The notes beneath the pieces were generated by a model that saw only the letters and a program-made list of their open reading frames with translations, was not told the DNA's origin and did not search any database. A DNA stretch of 64,000 bases from an uncultured Faecalibacterium sp. (GTDB taxonomy: Bacteria; Bacillota; Clostridia; Oscillospirales; Ruminococcaceae): assembly GCA_944386015.1 (NCBI GenBank), contig CALWZK010000003.1:1-64000 (forward strand), written 5' to 3'. This document shows positions 16,901-28,056 of the stretch, in pieces. The stretch's first letter is position 1. Each line of letters starts with the position of its first letter. The translations under genes were made by a program, and so were the position numbers.

Positions 16901-17458
16901 ACCCTGAAAACCCAGGTGGAGGATGTGGAGGAAAGCCGCAGCCGCCTGATCCGGATGATCGGGGAACTGAACAGCCAGATGCGGGATATCTTCGGCAAAA
17001 ACTTTGCGGCCATCAACCAGAACTTCGGCCGGGTCTTTGCCGAGCTGTTCGGCGGCGGGGAGGCCTCCCTGGTACTGGAAGATCCCCAGGACCTGCTGGG
17101 CAGCGGCATCGACATCCGGGTTAGCCCCCCGGGCAAGGTGATCCGCAATCTGGAAGCCCTTTCGGGAGGGGAGCGGGCCCTGGTGGCCATCAGCATCTAC
17201 TTTGCGATTCTGGCGGTGAACCCCTCCCCCTTCTGCATCCTGGACGAGATCGAAGCCGCCCTGGACGACGCCAACGTGGTGCGGTTCGCCCAGTACCTGC
17301 GGCGGATCAGCAGCCGGACCCAGTTCATCGTCATCACCCACCGGCGGGGCACCATGGAGGCCGCCGACGTCCTCTACGGCGTCACCATGCAGGAGGACGG
17401 GGTGTCCAAGCTGCTCCGGCTGGATCTGGACCAGGTGGACGCCACCCTCGTCTCATAA
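13901..17458 (+). CDS. smc: Chromosome segregation protein SMC
   Basis: The 1185-aa SMC ATPase compacts and segregates the nucleoid with ScpA/ScpB. Walker A is GPNGSGKSNLSDAIRWVLGE near residues 32-51. Long Ala/Glu/Arg-rich coiled coils flank the hinge (about 520-650, GIIGPVSSILTVEAGCELAVE to GQVVNAGGSFTGG). The C-terminal head has the signature LSGGERALVAISI and Walker B PFCILDEIEAALDDAN. The arms have many charged and alanine-rich repeats, giving long antisense ORFs that are artefacts. ftsY follows 45 bases later. Confidence 0.98.
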   Translation: MVLKQLEIQGFKSFPDKVKITFDEGVTGIVGPNGSGKSNLSDAIRWVLGETSSRQLRSAGKMEDVIFGGTKRRGAMGYASVRLTLDNRDHALDLEAEEVVIGRRYYRSGDSEYTINGQVCRLKDIYELLLDTGIGRDGYSIIGQGQISEIVAAKGSERREIFEDACGIAKYRYRKNEAEHRLTAAEANLERLRDILAELESRVAPLAKEAEKAKAYLALADRRKSLEVTLWVENIRTARAALQQLQRDYETAQAAYEQWDRKDKASQREAEEIRMQAQHLTVEIERLNGDIRSITEQISGSDSRIAVLENDRLHAAQSADTLRQELAQGQTDQEAAAAELGRQKEAAARLDQEAAALKEEMEQLGGQLSALQSRTDAASARQEELRANLADVTARETAARVEEAAARAAAESARSRLPEVQAGAQKEQDRLAELQENLADTGKYLEMLEASEKQLTNVRAGLTLKLNSRRKAQAAAEEAERDCTRSRDAAAQRLAVLKELEKNMEGYQHSVRSVMQAAAGGRLRGIIGPVSSILTVEAGCELAVETALGAAMQNIVVENEAAAKAGIALLRRENAGRATFLPLDTVQPGVFRGELPLSARLASSLVRADSRYQNIVSNLLGRIVVVEDINAAGKAARALQYRNRVVTMDGQVVNAGGSFTGGSTQRSAGLFTRRQEMQELQEKITRLDQDCTAARNKTAQCKSQAEAVAADLTAAQSEERTAAEDRVRAEAEQKRLELAVDQARQQAAQRVKEAQALEAEAAAQTRAADKAAALRQSLAEETERLTAELASLTQGGDDFAAQQTRLSEELARKQLDQLARQKDAELCRSRVADWEQRLADAGAHQEAIQENIRALEARDQEIQQAIQNVRDETEQGRASIREKEAAIRQAADARMEKQAAETKAQAAARAAAEEREEAGREMARLSERKSAAEGEYDQLAAKLWDEYQLTPTDGARYCIEYTNMTALRAQVAEVRGKIRALGSVNVGAVEEYEEVRTRYETLKTQVEDVEESRSRLIRMIGELNSQMRDIFGKNFAAINQNFGRVFAELFGGGEASLVLEDPQDLLGSGIDIRVSPPGKVIRNLEALSGGERALVAISIYFAILAVNPSPFCILDEIEAALDDANVVRFAQYLRRISSRTQFIVITHRRGTMEAADVLYGVTMQEDGVSKLLRLDLDQVDATLVS

Positions 17459-17503
17459 CAACCAAAACCAGACAGACTTACATCAGACAGGAGGATTCCC
17501 CCT

Positions 17504-18454
17504 ATGGGTTTGTTCGGAAGAAAGAATAAAGACAAAGAAAAGACCAAGGAAAAGATGGATGCCGGCCTCAAAAAGACCCGCACCGGCTTTTGGGGCAGCA
17601 TCATCCAGACCTTGACCGGCGCAGAGATCACCGATGATCTCTACGACGACCTGGAAGAGCAGCTGATCCTGGCAGACGTGGGGGCCGAGGTGGCCCTCCA
17701 CCTGGTGGAGCGGCTGCGGGAAGAAGTGAAAAACCAGCACCTGAAAACCGGCGATCAGGCCATGGACGCCCTGCGGGAGATCCTGCGGGAGGAGATGGAG
17801 CCGGGCAGCGAGATGCAGCTGGACGGCAAGCCTGCCGTCATCCTGGTGATCGGGGTGAACGGTGTGGGCAAGACCACCAGCATCGCCAAGCTGGCCCACT
17901 ATTACCGGGAGGAAGGCCGCAAGGTGATGCTGGCCGCCGGCGATACCTTCCGGGCTGCCGCCAGCGAGCAGCTGGACATCTGGGCAGGCCGGGCCGGGGT
18001 GCCCATCGTCAAGGCCGGCGAGGGCGCCGACCCGGCGGCGGTGATCTTTGACACCGTCAAGTCGGCCCAGGCCCGGGGCTATGACATGGTCATCGCCGAC
18101 ACCGCAGGCCGGCTCCACAACAAGGCCAACCTGATGGCTGAGCTGTCCAAGATCAGCCGCAGCGTCCGCAAGGCTGCCCCCGAGGCCAGCCTGGAAACCC
18201 TGCTGGTGCTGGACGCCATCACCGGCCAAAACGCCATCAGCCAGGCCCGGGAGTTCTGCAAGGCTGCTGACGCCAGCGGCGTCATCCTGACCAAGCTGGA
18301 CGGCACCGCCAAGGGCGGCTGCGTGGTGGCAGTCAAGCAGCGGCTGGGGCTGCCGGTGCGGTTCATCGGCGTGGGCGAGGCCATTGACGACCTGCTGCCC
18401 TTTGATGCGGCGGGCTTTGTGGAAGAGCTGCTGCCCCGGAAATGGAGGAGCTGA
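17504..18454 (+). CDS. ftsY: Signal recognition particle receptor FtsY
   Basis: The 316-aa SRP-type GTPase docks ribosome-SRP complexes at the membrane. It lacks the long acidic A domain of E. coli FtsY, having a short lysine-rich N-terminus (GRKNKDKEKTKEK), typical of Gram-positives. The NG domain has G1 GVNGVGKTTSIAKLA, DTFRAAASEQL, G3 DTAGRLHNK and G4 TKLDGTAKGG. AGGAGG precedes the ATG. Confidence 0.97.
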   Translation: MGLFGRKNKDKEKTKEKMDAGLKKTRTGFWGSIIQTLTGAEITDDLYDDLEEQLILADVGAEVALHLVERLREEVKNQHLKTGDQAMDALREILREEMEPGSEMQLDGKPAVILVIGVNGVGKTTSIAKLAHYYREEGRKVMLAAGDTFRAAASEQLDIWAGRAGVPIVKAGEGADPAAVIFDTVKSAQARGYDMVIADTAGRLHNKANLMAELSKISRSVRKAAPEASLETLLVLDAITGQNAISQAREFCKAADASGVILTKLDGTAKGGCVVAVKQRLGLPVRFIGVGEAIDDLLPFDAAGFVEELLPRKWRS

Positions 18455-18456
18455 CC

Positions 18457-19095
18457 ATGAAGATTTGTGCAGCCACAGGCAACCCCGGCAAGCTCAAGGA
18501 GCTGCGCCGGATTCTGGAGGCCCAGGGCCATCAGGTCCTGAGCCAGAAGGAGCTGGGCCTGGACCTGGACCCCGAGGAGACCGGCACCACCTTTGCAGAG
18601 AATGCCGCCATCAAGGCAGCAGCCTTTGCCAAGGCCAGCGGCCTGCCCACCATCGCCGATGATTCGGGCCTCTGCGTGGAGGCCCTGGGGGGCGCGCCGG
18701 GGGTGTACAGCGCCCGGTACTGCGGCCACCACGGGGACGACGAGGCCAACAATGACAAGCTGCTGGAGGCCATGCGGGATGTGCCGGCAGGGCAGCGGGC
18801 CGCCAAGTTTGTGTCGGCGGTGTGCTTCCGGATGCCCGACGGCCGGACCCTCACCTGTATGGGGGAGTGCCCGGGCCAGGTGGCCATGGACCGGCAGCCG
18901 GGGGACTATGGCTTTGGCTATGACCCCCTGTTTATCCCCGACGAGCGGGGGATTCCCGGCGGGGGCAAGCGCCCCAACACCGAGCGGGACAGCTACGCCC
19001 AGCTCACCCCCGACGAAAAAGACGCCATCAGCCACCGCGGCCGCGCCCTGGAAGCGCTGGAAGCCAAACTGGCTGCATTTTTACAGGAACAGTAA
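18457..19095 (+). CDS. rdgB: XTP/dITP diphosphatase
   Basis: The 212-aa Ham1/RdgB-family enzyme hydrolyses non-canonical purine nucleotides to monophosphates, keeping ITP and XTP out of nucleic acids. Motifs are ATGNPGKLKEL, FAENAAIKA, ADDSGLCVEALGGAPGVYSARY, FGYDPLFIP and SHRGRALEAL. ATG 18457 follows GGAGGAG and lies three bases after the ftsY stop. An upstream ATG at 18442 inside ftsY is less likely. Confidence 0.96.
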   Translation: MKICAATGNPGKLKELRRILEAQGHQVLSQKELGLDLDPEETGTTFAENAAIKAAAFAKASGLPTIADDSGLCVEALGGAPGVYSARYCGHHGDDEANNDKLLEAMRDVPAGQRAAKFVSAVCFRMPDGRTLTCMGECPGQVAMDRQPGDYGFGYDPLFIPDERGIPGGGKRPNTERDSYAQLTPDEKDAISHRGRALEALEAKLAAFLQEQ

Positions 19096-19142
19096 ACGTC
19101 GCGCCCGCCAACAGGGCGGCGGACAGCAAGAGGAGTTATACT

Positions 19143-19439
19143 ATGCTTACAAGTAAACAGCGCGCCATCCTGCGCGGCAAAGCCAACACCATGGACCCTG
19201 TCTTCCAGATCGGCAAGGGAGAGATCGACCAGCCCCTCATCGACGCCGTCAAGGCCTGCCTGGACGCCCGGGAGCTGATCAAGCTGAAAGTCCTGGAGAC
19301 CAGCATGTACAATGCCCGGGAGGCTTCCGTCGTCCTGGCAGAGGCCACCGGCGCCGACTGCGTCCAGGTCATCGGCTCCAAGTTTGTGCTCTACCTCCAG
19401 AAGAAAAAGGACAGCGCCTACGCTGACCTGCTGAAATGA
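19143..19439 (+). CDS. yhbY: YhbY-type RNA-binding protein
   Basis: This is a 98-aa CRS1/YhbY (CRM) domain protein implicated in 50S assembly. The N-terminal LTSKQRAILRGKANTMDPVFQIGKGEI and the GxxG-like segment are typical. AGGAGT precedes the ATG. It overlaps nadD by ATGA, and the same yhbY-nadD-yqeK order occurs in Bacillus (yqeI-yqeJ-yqeK). Confidence 0.95.
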   Translation: MLTSKQRAILRGKANTMDPVFQIGKGEIDQPLIDAVKACLDARELIKLKVLETSMYNAREASVVLAEATGADCVQVIGSKFVLYLQKKKDSAYADLLK

Positions 19440-20101
19440 AGGTCCTGCTGTACGGCGGCACCTTTGACCCGCCCCACAACGGCCACCTGAACAACCTCCG
19501 GGCGGCGGCCCAGCGGGTCAGGCCCGACCGGGTGGTGGTGATGCCGGCGGGGGTGCCCCCCCACAAGGCGGCCAGCACCACCCCGGCGGCCCTCCGGCTG
19601 GAAATGTGCCGCTGCTTTTACGCCCTGGAGGGCTCGCCGGAGATCCCCAGCCTCACCGTCAGCAGCTGGGAGATGGAACAGGCCGCCGCCGGCCAGCGGA
19701 ATTATACGGTGCTGACCCTGGAGATGCTGGCCCGGGAATACCCCGAGGCCAGGCTGTATCTGGCGGTGGGCAGCGATATGCTGGAATCCTTCCGGTCCTG
19801 GCACCGGTGGCAGGATATCCTGCGGCTGGCCCACCTGGTGGTGGTGAGCCGGGAGATCGGGGACGACGGGGTGCTGCACAGCGCCGCCCGGTCCCTGGAC
19901 CCCTCCGGCAGCCGGATCCTGCTGGCCCAGGTGGAGGCCCTGCCCATGGCCAGCCGGGAGATCCGCCGCCGCCTGTCGGAAGGCCAGGACTGCGCCGCCG
20001 CCCTGCCGGCCGAGGTGCAGCAGGTGATCCGCCGGGAGGGGCTGTACACGGCCCCCGGCCATCAGCCCATCCCCCAGCCCTGCCAGCACCCGGAACCGTA
20101 A
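19436..20101 (+). CDS. nadD: Nicotinate-nucleotide adenylyltransferase
   Basis: The 221-aa enzyme makes deamido-NAD from nicotinate mononucleotide and ATP. The nucleotidyltransferase motif is YGGTFDPPHNGHL, with VVVMPAGVPPHKA nearby. The usual ISSTEIR motif appears as MASREIRRRL. Its start overlaps the yhbY stop by four bases. It has a Pro-rich C-terminal tail. Confidence 0.96.
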   Translation: MKVLLYGGTFDPPHNGHLNNLRAAAQRVRPDRVVVMPAGVPPHKAASTTPAALRLEMCRCFYALEGSPEIPSLTVSSWEMEQAAAGQRNYTVLTLEMLAREYPEARLYLAVGSDMLESFRSWHRWQDILRLAHLVVVSREIGDDGVLHSAARSLDPSGSRILLAQVEALPMASREIRRRLSEGQDCAAALPAEVQQVIRREGLYTAPGHQPIPQPCQHPEP

Positions 20102-20130
20102 CTGTTATACCAAGAAAGGAAGTCTGCCCG

Positions 20131-20706
20131 ATGGATCTGAAGGAAGCAAAAGAACTTGCCCGCAAACGTCTGGGGGACAAGCGCTATCACCATACCCTGA
20201 ATGTGGAAAAGATGGCCGTCAAGCTGGCCGAGCGCTACGGCGCCGACTGCGACCAGGCCGCCCTGGCAGCCCTGCTTCACGACACCGCCAAGGAGATGCC
20301 CACCGCCGACCAGCTGGCCCTGCTGCGGGCCCACCCCGATCTGGCGGGGAACACCGAAAACCGCCCCACCCCCATCTGGCATGGGGTGTGCGCCGCCATT
20401 CTGGCCAAAACGGAGTGGGGGGTCACCGACGAGGCAGTGCTGTCGGCGGTGGCCTGCCATACCGCCGGCAAGCCCGGCATGACCCTGCTGGACAAGATCC
20501 TGTTCCTGGCCGACATGACCAGCGAGGAGCGGGACTTCGACGGGGTGGAGGAGCTGCGGCAGCTGGAAATGGAGGACATCGACAAGGCCATGTACAAGGC
20601 CCTGGACGACTCCATGACCTTTGTGAAAAAGGGCAACAAACCCCTGGATTCCATGTCGGCAGCCGCCTGGGAGGATTTCCGCAAGCTGCTGGCTGCCCGG
20701 GGATAA
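20131..20706 (+). CDS. yqeK: YqeK-family HD-domain hydrolase
   Basis: This 191-aa HD-domain phosphohydrolase is usually encoded with nadD. YqeK enzymes are reported to cleave diadenosine tetraphosphate symmetrically to ADP. Metal-binding residues are visible in RYHHTLNVEKMA, LLHDTAKEM, IWHGVCAA and CHTAGKPGM. ATG 20131 follows AGAAAGGAAG. It is the last gene before the LCP promoter. Confidence 0.93.
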   Translation: MDLKEAKELARKRLGDKRYHHTLNVEKMAVKLAERYGADCDQAALAALLHDTAKEMPTADQLALLRAHPDLAGNTENRPTPIWHGVCAAILAKTEWGVTDEAVLSAVACHTAGKPGMTLLDKILFLADMTSEERDFDGVEELRQLEMEDIDKAMYKALDDSMTFVKKGNKPLDSMSAAAWEDFRKLLAARG

Positions 20707-20740
20707 ATTCGCCGTAACAGGGCAGGTTTGACAAAACCGA

Positions 20741-20769
20741 TTGCAGATTTGCCCCGAGAATGTTATACT
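20741..20769 (+). promoter_or_regulatory. Promoter of the LCP-rsfS-leuS genes
   Basis: TTGCAG (20741-20746), a 17-nt spacer and TATACT (20764-20769). The ~155-nt leader that follows contains a GC-rich hairpin (GCGCCGC near 20780 with GCGGCGC near 20812). Confidence 0.7.
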
Positions 20770-20930
20770 ACTAAGAGACTGCGCCGCCGGCCGGGGAAAA
20801 ACCGGGCTGCGGCGCGCCCCTTTGGGGCCTGCGGGCCCCGGATTGAAAAGAATGATACCCTCCGCCCCGGCGGATGCAGATTGAAGGAAAGGGATGGCAT
20901 GCCCGGACAGGCTGCTGAAGGAAACAGACT

Positions 20931-22433
20931 ATGAGTGGAACGCCCCGCCGCATCAATACCGACCGTTCACTGGGTACCCCCTCTGCAGGAGGCGGCGTTC
21001 CGCCCAGGCCTCCGGTACGCGCCCAGGGGGGCGATGCGCTCCGGGAGGATGATGCCCAGAGCTTTTTCCGCAGCGGGCCGGGGGAGGAGAGCAGCCCGGC
21101 TCCCCGCAGCCAGGCCGCCCAGCCCCAGCGCCGTGAGAGCCGCCCGGCCTCCTATGCCGGCGGCAGCGGCGGGAACGGCGGCGGCAAAGAGCCGCCCCGC
21201 CACACCGGGGGCCATGGCGGGGACGGCCGCCGGAAAAAGCGCCGCCGTTCCCCCATCTGGCTGCCCCTGGCCGTTGTGCTGGGGGTGGTGGCCCTGATCG
21301 GCTGCGGCGTGGTCTACGGCGTGGGCTATGTCACCCGGGTGCAGGAGAGCATCCGGCCCGAGTCCAACGCCCCCTCCATTGTGGAGGAGATCCAGACGCT
21401 GGAGGAGTACAAGGGGGATGTGGTGAACATCCTGGTCTGCGGCATCGACTATGAGGAGGGCCGCGCCTATTCCGATGACGGCAGCAACGACGGCATGACC
21501 GACATGATCCTCTACTGCCAGTTCGACATCAAGAACGGCGCGCTGCGGATGCTGCAGATCCCCCGCAACACCCTGGTGACCACCAGCAGCCGCACCATCA
21601 CCCTCTCCAGCGGCAAGACCTACAAGGCCTCCAACTACCAGATCAACTCGGTGGCCCTGTCCAACGGCGGCAGCATCGCTGCCCTGGCCGAGGTCATCTA
21701 CGACCAGTACAAGCTGCCGGTGGACTACTACGTCTCCATCAACATGGAGGCCCTCACCGAGGTGGTGGACAACTTCGGGGGCATCGAGGTCTATATCCCC
21801 CAGGACATCCAGTATAACGGCAGCTACCTGGCCAAGGGCTACCGCAACCTGGACGGCGCCTCGGCCGAGTTCTTTGTCCGCAACCGCCACGGTGCCGGCT
21901 ATGAAAACTCGGACATCGACCGCCTGAACATGCAGCGCTATTTCTACGCCGCCCTGTTCAAGCGGGCCCGCTCGATGGGCATCCAGGATATCCTCAACCA
22001 GATGCCCATCATCTTCAACAACTATATCCAGACCGATATGGACCTGATCACCCTGGGCAAGCTGGCGGTCTCCTTCATGAAGATTGACAGCGCCAACATC
22101 ATGATCGCCCAGACCCCCGTCTTCTCGGGCGGGGTGCCCTATATCGGCGCGACGGATTCCTTCGCCGGCTATTCCTGCGTGGTGCCGGATGCAGGCTCCA
22201 TCGCGGAACTGCTCAACACGTATTTCCGCAACTACACTGGCCCGGTCGCCGAGGACGAGCTGAACCTGACCACCGATGACTGGCCCCACGGGTCGGTCTC
22301 CACCAACGCCAACATCCAGTTTGTGGGCCAGCTGGACAAGGAGTCGGACGATGCCATCCTGGAAGGCGACACCGACGTGCAGGGCGCAGTGACCACCGAC
22401 GGCCAGTCCGCAGGCGGACAGGCCGCTGAATGA
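20931..22433 (+). CDS. LytR-CpsA-Psr family glycopolymer transferase
   Basis: The 500-aa protein attaches teichoic acids or other glycopolymers to peptidoglycan outside the membrane. It has a ~108-residue disordered, Gly/Arg/Pro-rich cytoplasmic N-terminus, a membrane helix at about 109-133, then the LCP domain. LCP features are LQIPRNTLV, YYVSINMEALTEVVDNFGGIEV and RNRHGAGYENSDIDRLNMQR with the conserved arginines. The C-terminal tail is acidic and low-complexity. Its place between yqeK and rsfS is common in Clostridia. Confidence 0.93.
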   Translation: MSGTPRRINTDRSLGTPSAGGGVPPRPPVRAQGGDALREDDAQSFFRSGPGEESSPAPRSQAAQPQRRESRPASYAGGSGGNGGGKEPPRHTGGHGGDGRRKKRRRSPIWLPLAVVLGVVALIGCGVVYGVGYVTRVQESIRPESNAPSIVEEIQTLEEYKGDVVNILVCGIDYEEGRAYSDDGSNDGMTDMILYCQFDIKNGALRMLQIPRNTLVTTSSRTITLSSGKTYKASNYQINSVALSNGGSIAALAEVIYDQYKLPVDYYVSINMEALTEVVDNFGGIEVYIPQDIQYNGSYLAKGYRNLDGASAEFFVRNRHGAGYENSDIDRLNMQRYFYAALFKRARSMGIQDILNQMPIIFNNYIQTDMDLITLGKLAVSFMKIDSANIMIAQTPVFSGGVPYIGATDSFAGYSCVVPDAGSIAELLNTYFRNYTGPVAEDELNLTTDDWPHGSVSTNANIQFVGQLDKESDDAILEGDTDVQGAVTTDGQSAGGQAAE

Positions 22434-22458
22434 CAGTCTGAGACAGAAAGGGTTTCCT

Positions 22459-22845
22459 ATGGAAAATCTGAACGACAGCAAGACGCTTGCCATCCACATC
22501 GCAAAGATTCTGGACAAAAAGAAGGCCCATCAGCTGCGGGTGCTGAAGGTGCAGGACCTGACCGTCCTGACCGACTATTTCGTCATCGCCTCCGGTACCT
22601 CCACCACCCAGGTGGCAGCCCTGGCCGACGAGGTCCAGTTCCAGCTCTCCCAGGAGGGCATCGAGCCCTACCACACCGAGGGCTTTGACTCCAAAAACTG
22701 GATCCTGCTGGATTATTCGGGGGTCATTGTCCATGTCTTTGTCCCCAATACCCGCACCTATTACGATCTGGAGCACCTGTGGGCCGACGCCGAGACGGTA
22801 GACGTGTCCCAGTGGCTCACCGAGCCCGAAGAGGACAACCAGTAA
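22459..22845 (+). CDS. rsfS: Ribosomal silencing factor RsfS
   Basis: The 128-aa protein binds L14 and prevents subunit joining when nutrients are scarce. The family core is present: LKVQDLTVLTDYFVIASGTSTTQVAALADEV, GFDSKNWILLDYSGVIVHVF and FYDLEHLW-like YYDLEHLWADA. AGAAAGG precedes the start. It is linked to nadD/yqeK as in most Firmicutes. Confidence 0.97.
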   Translation: MENLNDSKTLAIHIAKILDKKKAHQLRVLKVQDLTVLTDYFVIASGTSTTQVAALADEVQFQLSQEGIEPYHTEGFDSKNWILLDYSGVIVHVFVPNTRTYYDLEHLWADAETVDVSQWLTEPEEDNQ

Positions 22846-22915
22846 CGCGCCCAACCCGTGAGGGAAGCATATAAGGCAAAACCAAGTAAGTGAAAAGTCT
22901 GGAGCTGATTACGAG

Positions 22916-25465
<2,550 letters not shown>

Positions 25466-25538
25466 GGCTGACGGGCCCTGCCGGGACCTTCTTCATGATT
25501 TGTTCAGAAAGTGAAGCGGAAAATCTTCAATAAAAAGG

Positions 25539-25567
25539 TTGACTGGAACGCGAAAATGCGTTATACT
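25539..25567 (+). promoter_or_regulatory. Promoter of rpsU
   Basis: TTGACT (25539-25544), a 17-nt spacer and TATACT (25562-25567), about 55 nt before the rpsU start. Confidence 0.8.
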
Positions 25568-25628
25568 GTCTCTGTTAGTTACCATGTAACAACGAAATTC
25601 CCGCCTCACGGTCCAAGGGAGGGATAAG

Positions 25629-25805
25629 ATGTCGGAAATTCGTGTTAAAGAGGGCGAGTCGCTGGAAAGCGCACTGCGTCGCTTTAAGCGGAGCACTGCC
25701 CGCAGCGGCGTGCTCGCAGAGGTTCGTAAGCGCGAGGCTTACGAGAAGCCCTCTGTGCGCCGCAAGAAGAAGTCTGAAGCGGCCCGCAAGCGCAAGTACA
25801 AGTAA
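25629..25805 (+). CDS. rpsU: 30S ribosomal protein S21
   Basis: A 58-aa very basic protein, [20 protein letters not shown] at the start, followed by [21 protein letters not shown] and a KRKYK end. These are diagnostic of S21, a 30S protein that helps initiation. GGGAGGG lies six bases before the ATG. It has its own promoter and a perfect terminator, so it is a single-gene unit. Confidence 0.97.
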   Translation: MSEIRVKEGESLESALRRFKRSTARSGVLAEVRKREAYEKPSVRRKKKSEAARKRKYK

Positions 25806-25855
25806 TTGAGCTTTGCCCACGGTCCTGATGACCGCTGCGTTGCTAACGCCGATGT

Positions 25856-25888
25856 GGGAGAACCCTGTGAAGGGTTCTCCCATTTTTG
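25856..25888 (+). terminator. Terminator after rpsU
   Basis: A perfect 11-bp stem GGGAGAACCCT / AGGGTTCTCCC with a GTGA tetraloop is followed by ATTTTTG. It lies between rpsU and the YqeG gene. Confidence 0.92.
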
Positions 25889-25921
25889 TTGACCTGCTGT
25901 CCTGCAAAGGAGTCTGTTTCT

Positions 25922-26425
25922 ATGCTCATCACCCCCGAATATGTCTTTCAGGATGTGACCCATATCACCCCCGCCTTTTTGGCCGGCAAGGGGATCCGGG
26001 CTCTGGTGCTGGATATTGACAACACCCTCACCGGCGACGGCAGCCAGGAGCTCAGCGCAGATGTGGCCGCCTGGCTGGATACCATGCGCCGGGCGGGAAT
26101 CCGGCTGACCCTGGTGTCCAACGGCACCCCCAAACGGGTGGCGCCCTTTGCCAAAAAGATCGGGCTGGACTATGTCTGCTGGGCCGCCAAGCCCCTGACC
26201 ATCGGCCTGTCGGTGGCCCGGCGCCGCCTGGGGGTCCGCCGGCGGGAGATGGCCATGGTGGGGGATCAGCTCTATGCCGACCGGCTGGCAGCGGCCCTCT
26301 ACGGCATCCCGGCGCTGATGGTGGTGCCCCGGGGCCCCGACCGGGGCGCCCAGGTCAAGCTCAAGCGCAAATGGGAGCGCAGCCACTGGCAGGCCTATTA
26401 TGATCGGGGAGGGAAGCTGCTGTGA
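25922..26425 (+). CDS. yqeG: YqeG-family HAD phosphatase
   Basis: The 167-aa HAD IIIA-type hydrolase has motif I VLDIDNTLTG, motif II LVSNGT, a lysine in PFAKKIGLDYVCWAAKP and motif III MVGDQLYADRLAA. YqeG members resemble phosphatidylglycerolphosphate phosphatases, but substrate is unproven here. ATG 25922 follows AAAGGAG; an upstream in-frame start at 25886 overlaps the rpsU terminator. The stop overlaps the next gene's GTG start. Confidence 0.92.
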   Translation: MLITPEYVFQDVTHITPAFLAGKGIRALVLDIDNTLTGDGSQELSADVAAWLDTMRRAGIRLTLVSNGTPKRVAPFAKKIGLDYVCWAAKPLTIGLSVARRRLGVRRREMAMVGDQLYADRLAAALYGIPALMVVPRGPDRGAQVKLKRKWERSHWQAYYDRGGKLL

Positions 26426-27294
26426 GTGAACCGGTGATCCGCTTCGGCCCTGCCGGCATGGGGGACAGCTTCGCAGCCCAGGGCTACAAGACCAGCCTGG
26501 ACATCCCCGCCTACACCGCCGCCATGGGCCTCAACGCCTTTGAATACCAGTGCGGGCATGGGGTCCGTCTGGCCGAGGACAAGGCCCGCAAAATGGCCGC
26601 TCTGGCGGCGGAGAAGGGGATGGTGTTCAGCGTCCACGCCCCCTACTATATCAGCATGTCCAGCCTGGAAGAGGAAAAGCGCCTGGGCAGCATCCGCTAC
26701 CTGCTCCAGAGCTGCGCCCTGTGCCGGGCCCTGGGGGGCCGGCGGGTGATCTTCCACCCCGGCAGCTGCGGCAAGCAGAGCCGGGAGGCCGCCCTGGAAA
26801 AAGCCCTGGACACCCTGCGCCGGGCCATGGAGGCCCTGGACGAGGCGGGGTACGGGGATATGACCCTCTGCCCTGAAACCCTGGGCAAGATCGGCCAGCT
26901 GGGGGACCTGGAAGAAGTGCTGGCTCTGTGCCAGGTGGACAAACGCCTGGTGCCCTGCATCGACTTCGGCCACCTGAACGCCCGGACCCTGGGGGGGATC
27001 CGGGGCAAAGAGGACTATGCCGCCATTCTCGACCGGATGGGTGAGGCGCTGGGCGATGACCGGGCGCGGCAGTTCCATGTCCACTTTTCCCGGATTGAAT
27101 TTTCCGCCGGCGGCGAAAAGCGCCACTGGACTTTTGCCGAGACCCAGTACGGCCCCGAGCCGGCGCCCCTGCTGGAGCTGATCGCCCAGCGGAAGCTGAT
27201 GCCGGTGATCATCTGCGAGAGCGCCGGCACCCAGGCTGAGGATGCCCGCACCATGCAGCAGATCTGGAAAGCTGCCGCCGGCCGGGAGGTCTGA
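26422..27294 (+). CDS. TIM-barrel endonuclease IV-like protein
   Basis: The 290-aa protein is related to AP endonuclease IV (Nfo), a three-zinc enzyme that cuts DNA at abasic sites. Most metal ligands are visible: His in VHAPYYI, His in FHPGS, Glu in PETLGK, Asp and His in CIDFGHLNA, His in FHVHFS, His in EKRHWTF and Glu in ICESAG. The start is GTG 26422, overlapping the yqeG stop (GTGA), with GGGGAGGG upstream. Overall similarity to canonical Nfo looks moderate, so a different DNA-repair or sugar-isomerase-like role cannot be excluded. Confidence 0.85.
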   Translation: MSEPVIRFGPAGMGDSFAAQGYKTSLDIPAYTAAMGLNAFEYQCGHGVRLAEDKARKMAALAAEKGMVFSVHAPYYISMSSLEEEKRLGSIRYLLQSCALCRALGGRRVIFHPGSCGKQSREAALEKALDTLRRAMEALDEAGYGDMTLCPETLGKIGQLGDLEEVLALCQVDKRLVPCIDFGHLNARTLGGIRGKEDYAAILDRMGEALGDDRARQFHVHFSRIEFSAGGEKRHWTFAETQYGPEPAPLLELIAQRKLMPVIICESAGTQAEDARTMQQIWKAAAGREV

Positions 27295-27327
27295 GACCCC
27301 TTTTTGACCCTTTTTTGCCGAAACCCC

Positions 27328-27356
27328 TTGCCAAACAATGCGCAATTGGGTACAAT
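27328..27356 (+). promoter_or_regulatory. Promoter of efp
   Basis: TTGCCA (27328-27333), a 17-nt spacer and TACAAT (27351-27356), about 50 nt upstream of the efp start. Confidence 0.75.
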
Positions 27357-27407
27357 ATTCATAGATATGCGTGAGCATGAGATACTAAATTGATGGAGGA
27401 ATTCCTT

Positions 27408-27965
27408 ATGATTTCTGCAGGCGAATTTCGCAATGGCGTGACCTTTGAGCAGGACGGCCAGGTTCTCCAGGTCGTTGAGTTCCAGCACGTCAAGCCCGGC
27501 AAGGGCGCTGCCTTTGTCCGCACCAAGACCAAGAACGTCATCACCGGCGCGGTCATCGAGACCAGCTACAACCCCACCGCCAAGTTCCCCCAGGCGTTCA
27601 TCGAGCGCCGCGACGTGACCTACAGCTATCAGGACGGCGATCTGTACCACTTCATGGATAACGAGACCTACGACGACATCCCGGTCAACGCCAGCGATGT
27701 GCCCGATAACTTCAAGTTCTGCAAGGAGAACGAGGTCTGCAAGCTGCTGAGCTACAAGGGCAAGGTGTTCAGCGTCGAGATCCCCAACTTCATCGAGCTG
27801 ACCGTCACCGAGACCGAGCCGGGCATCCGCGGCAACACTGCCACCAACACCCTGAAGCCCGCTACCCTGGAGACTGGTGCCACCATCCGCGTCCCCCTGT
27901 TCATCAACGAGGGCGACGTCATCCGCATCGATACCCGCACCGGCGAGTATATGGAGCGCGTCTAA
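27408..27965 (+). CDS. efp: Translation elongation factor P
   Basis: The 185-aa factor rescues ribosomes stalled at polyproline stretches. The domain I tip is [12 protein letters not shown], with Lys32 at the site that is modified in many bacteria. The C-terminal signatures [31 protein letters not shown] and [24 protein letters not shown] are complete. GGAGGA lies seven bases before ATG 27408. No EpmA, EarP or other modification gene is in the window. Confidence 0.98.
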   Translation: MISAGEFRNGVTFEQDGQVLQVVEFQHVKPGKGAAFVRTKTKNVITGAVIETSYNPTAKFPQAFIERRDVTYSYQDGDLYHFMDNETYDDIPVNASDVPDNFKFCKENEVCKLLSYKGKVFSVEIPNFIELTVTETEPGIRGNTATNTLKPATLETGATIRVPLFINEGDVIRIDTRTGEYMERV

Positions 27966-27975
27966 TCTGACAGTG

Positions 27976-28012
27976 AGCCGGGCCTGCGGAGCGACCGCCG
28001 GTCCGGCTTTTT
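27976..28012 (+). terminator. Terminator after efp
   Basis: AGCCGGGCC (27976-27984) pairs with GGTCCGGCT (28000-28008), one mismatch/wobble, followed by TTTTT. Confidence 0.82.
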
Positions 28013-28056
28013 GGATTACAGGGAGGCTGCGGCCTCCCCGGCTGGAGGGATAGAGT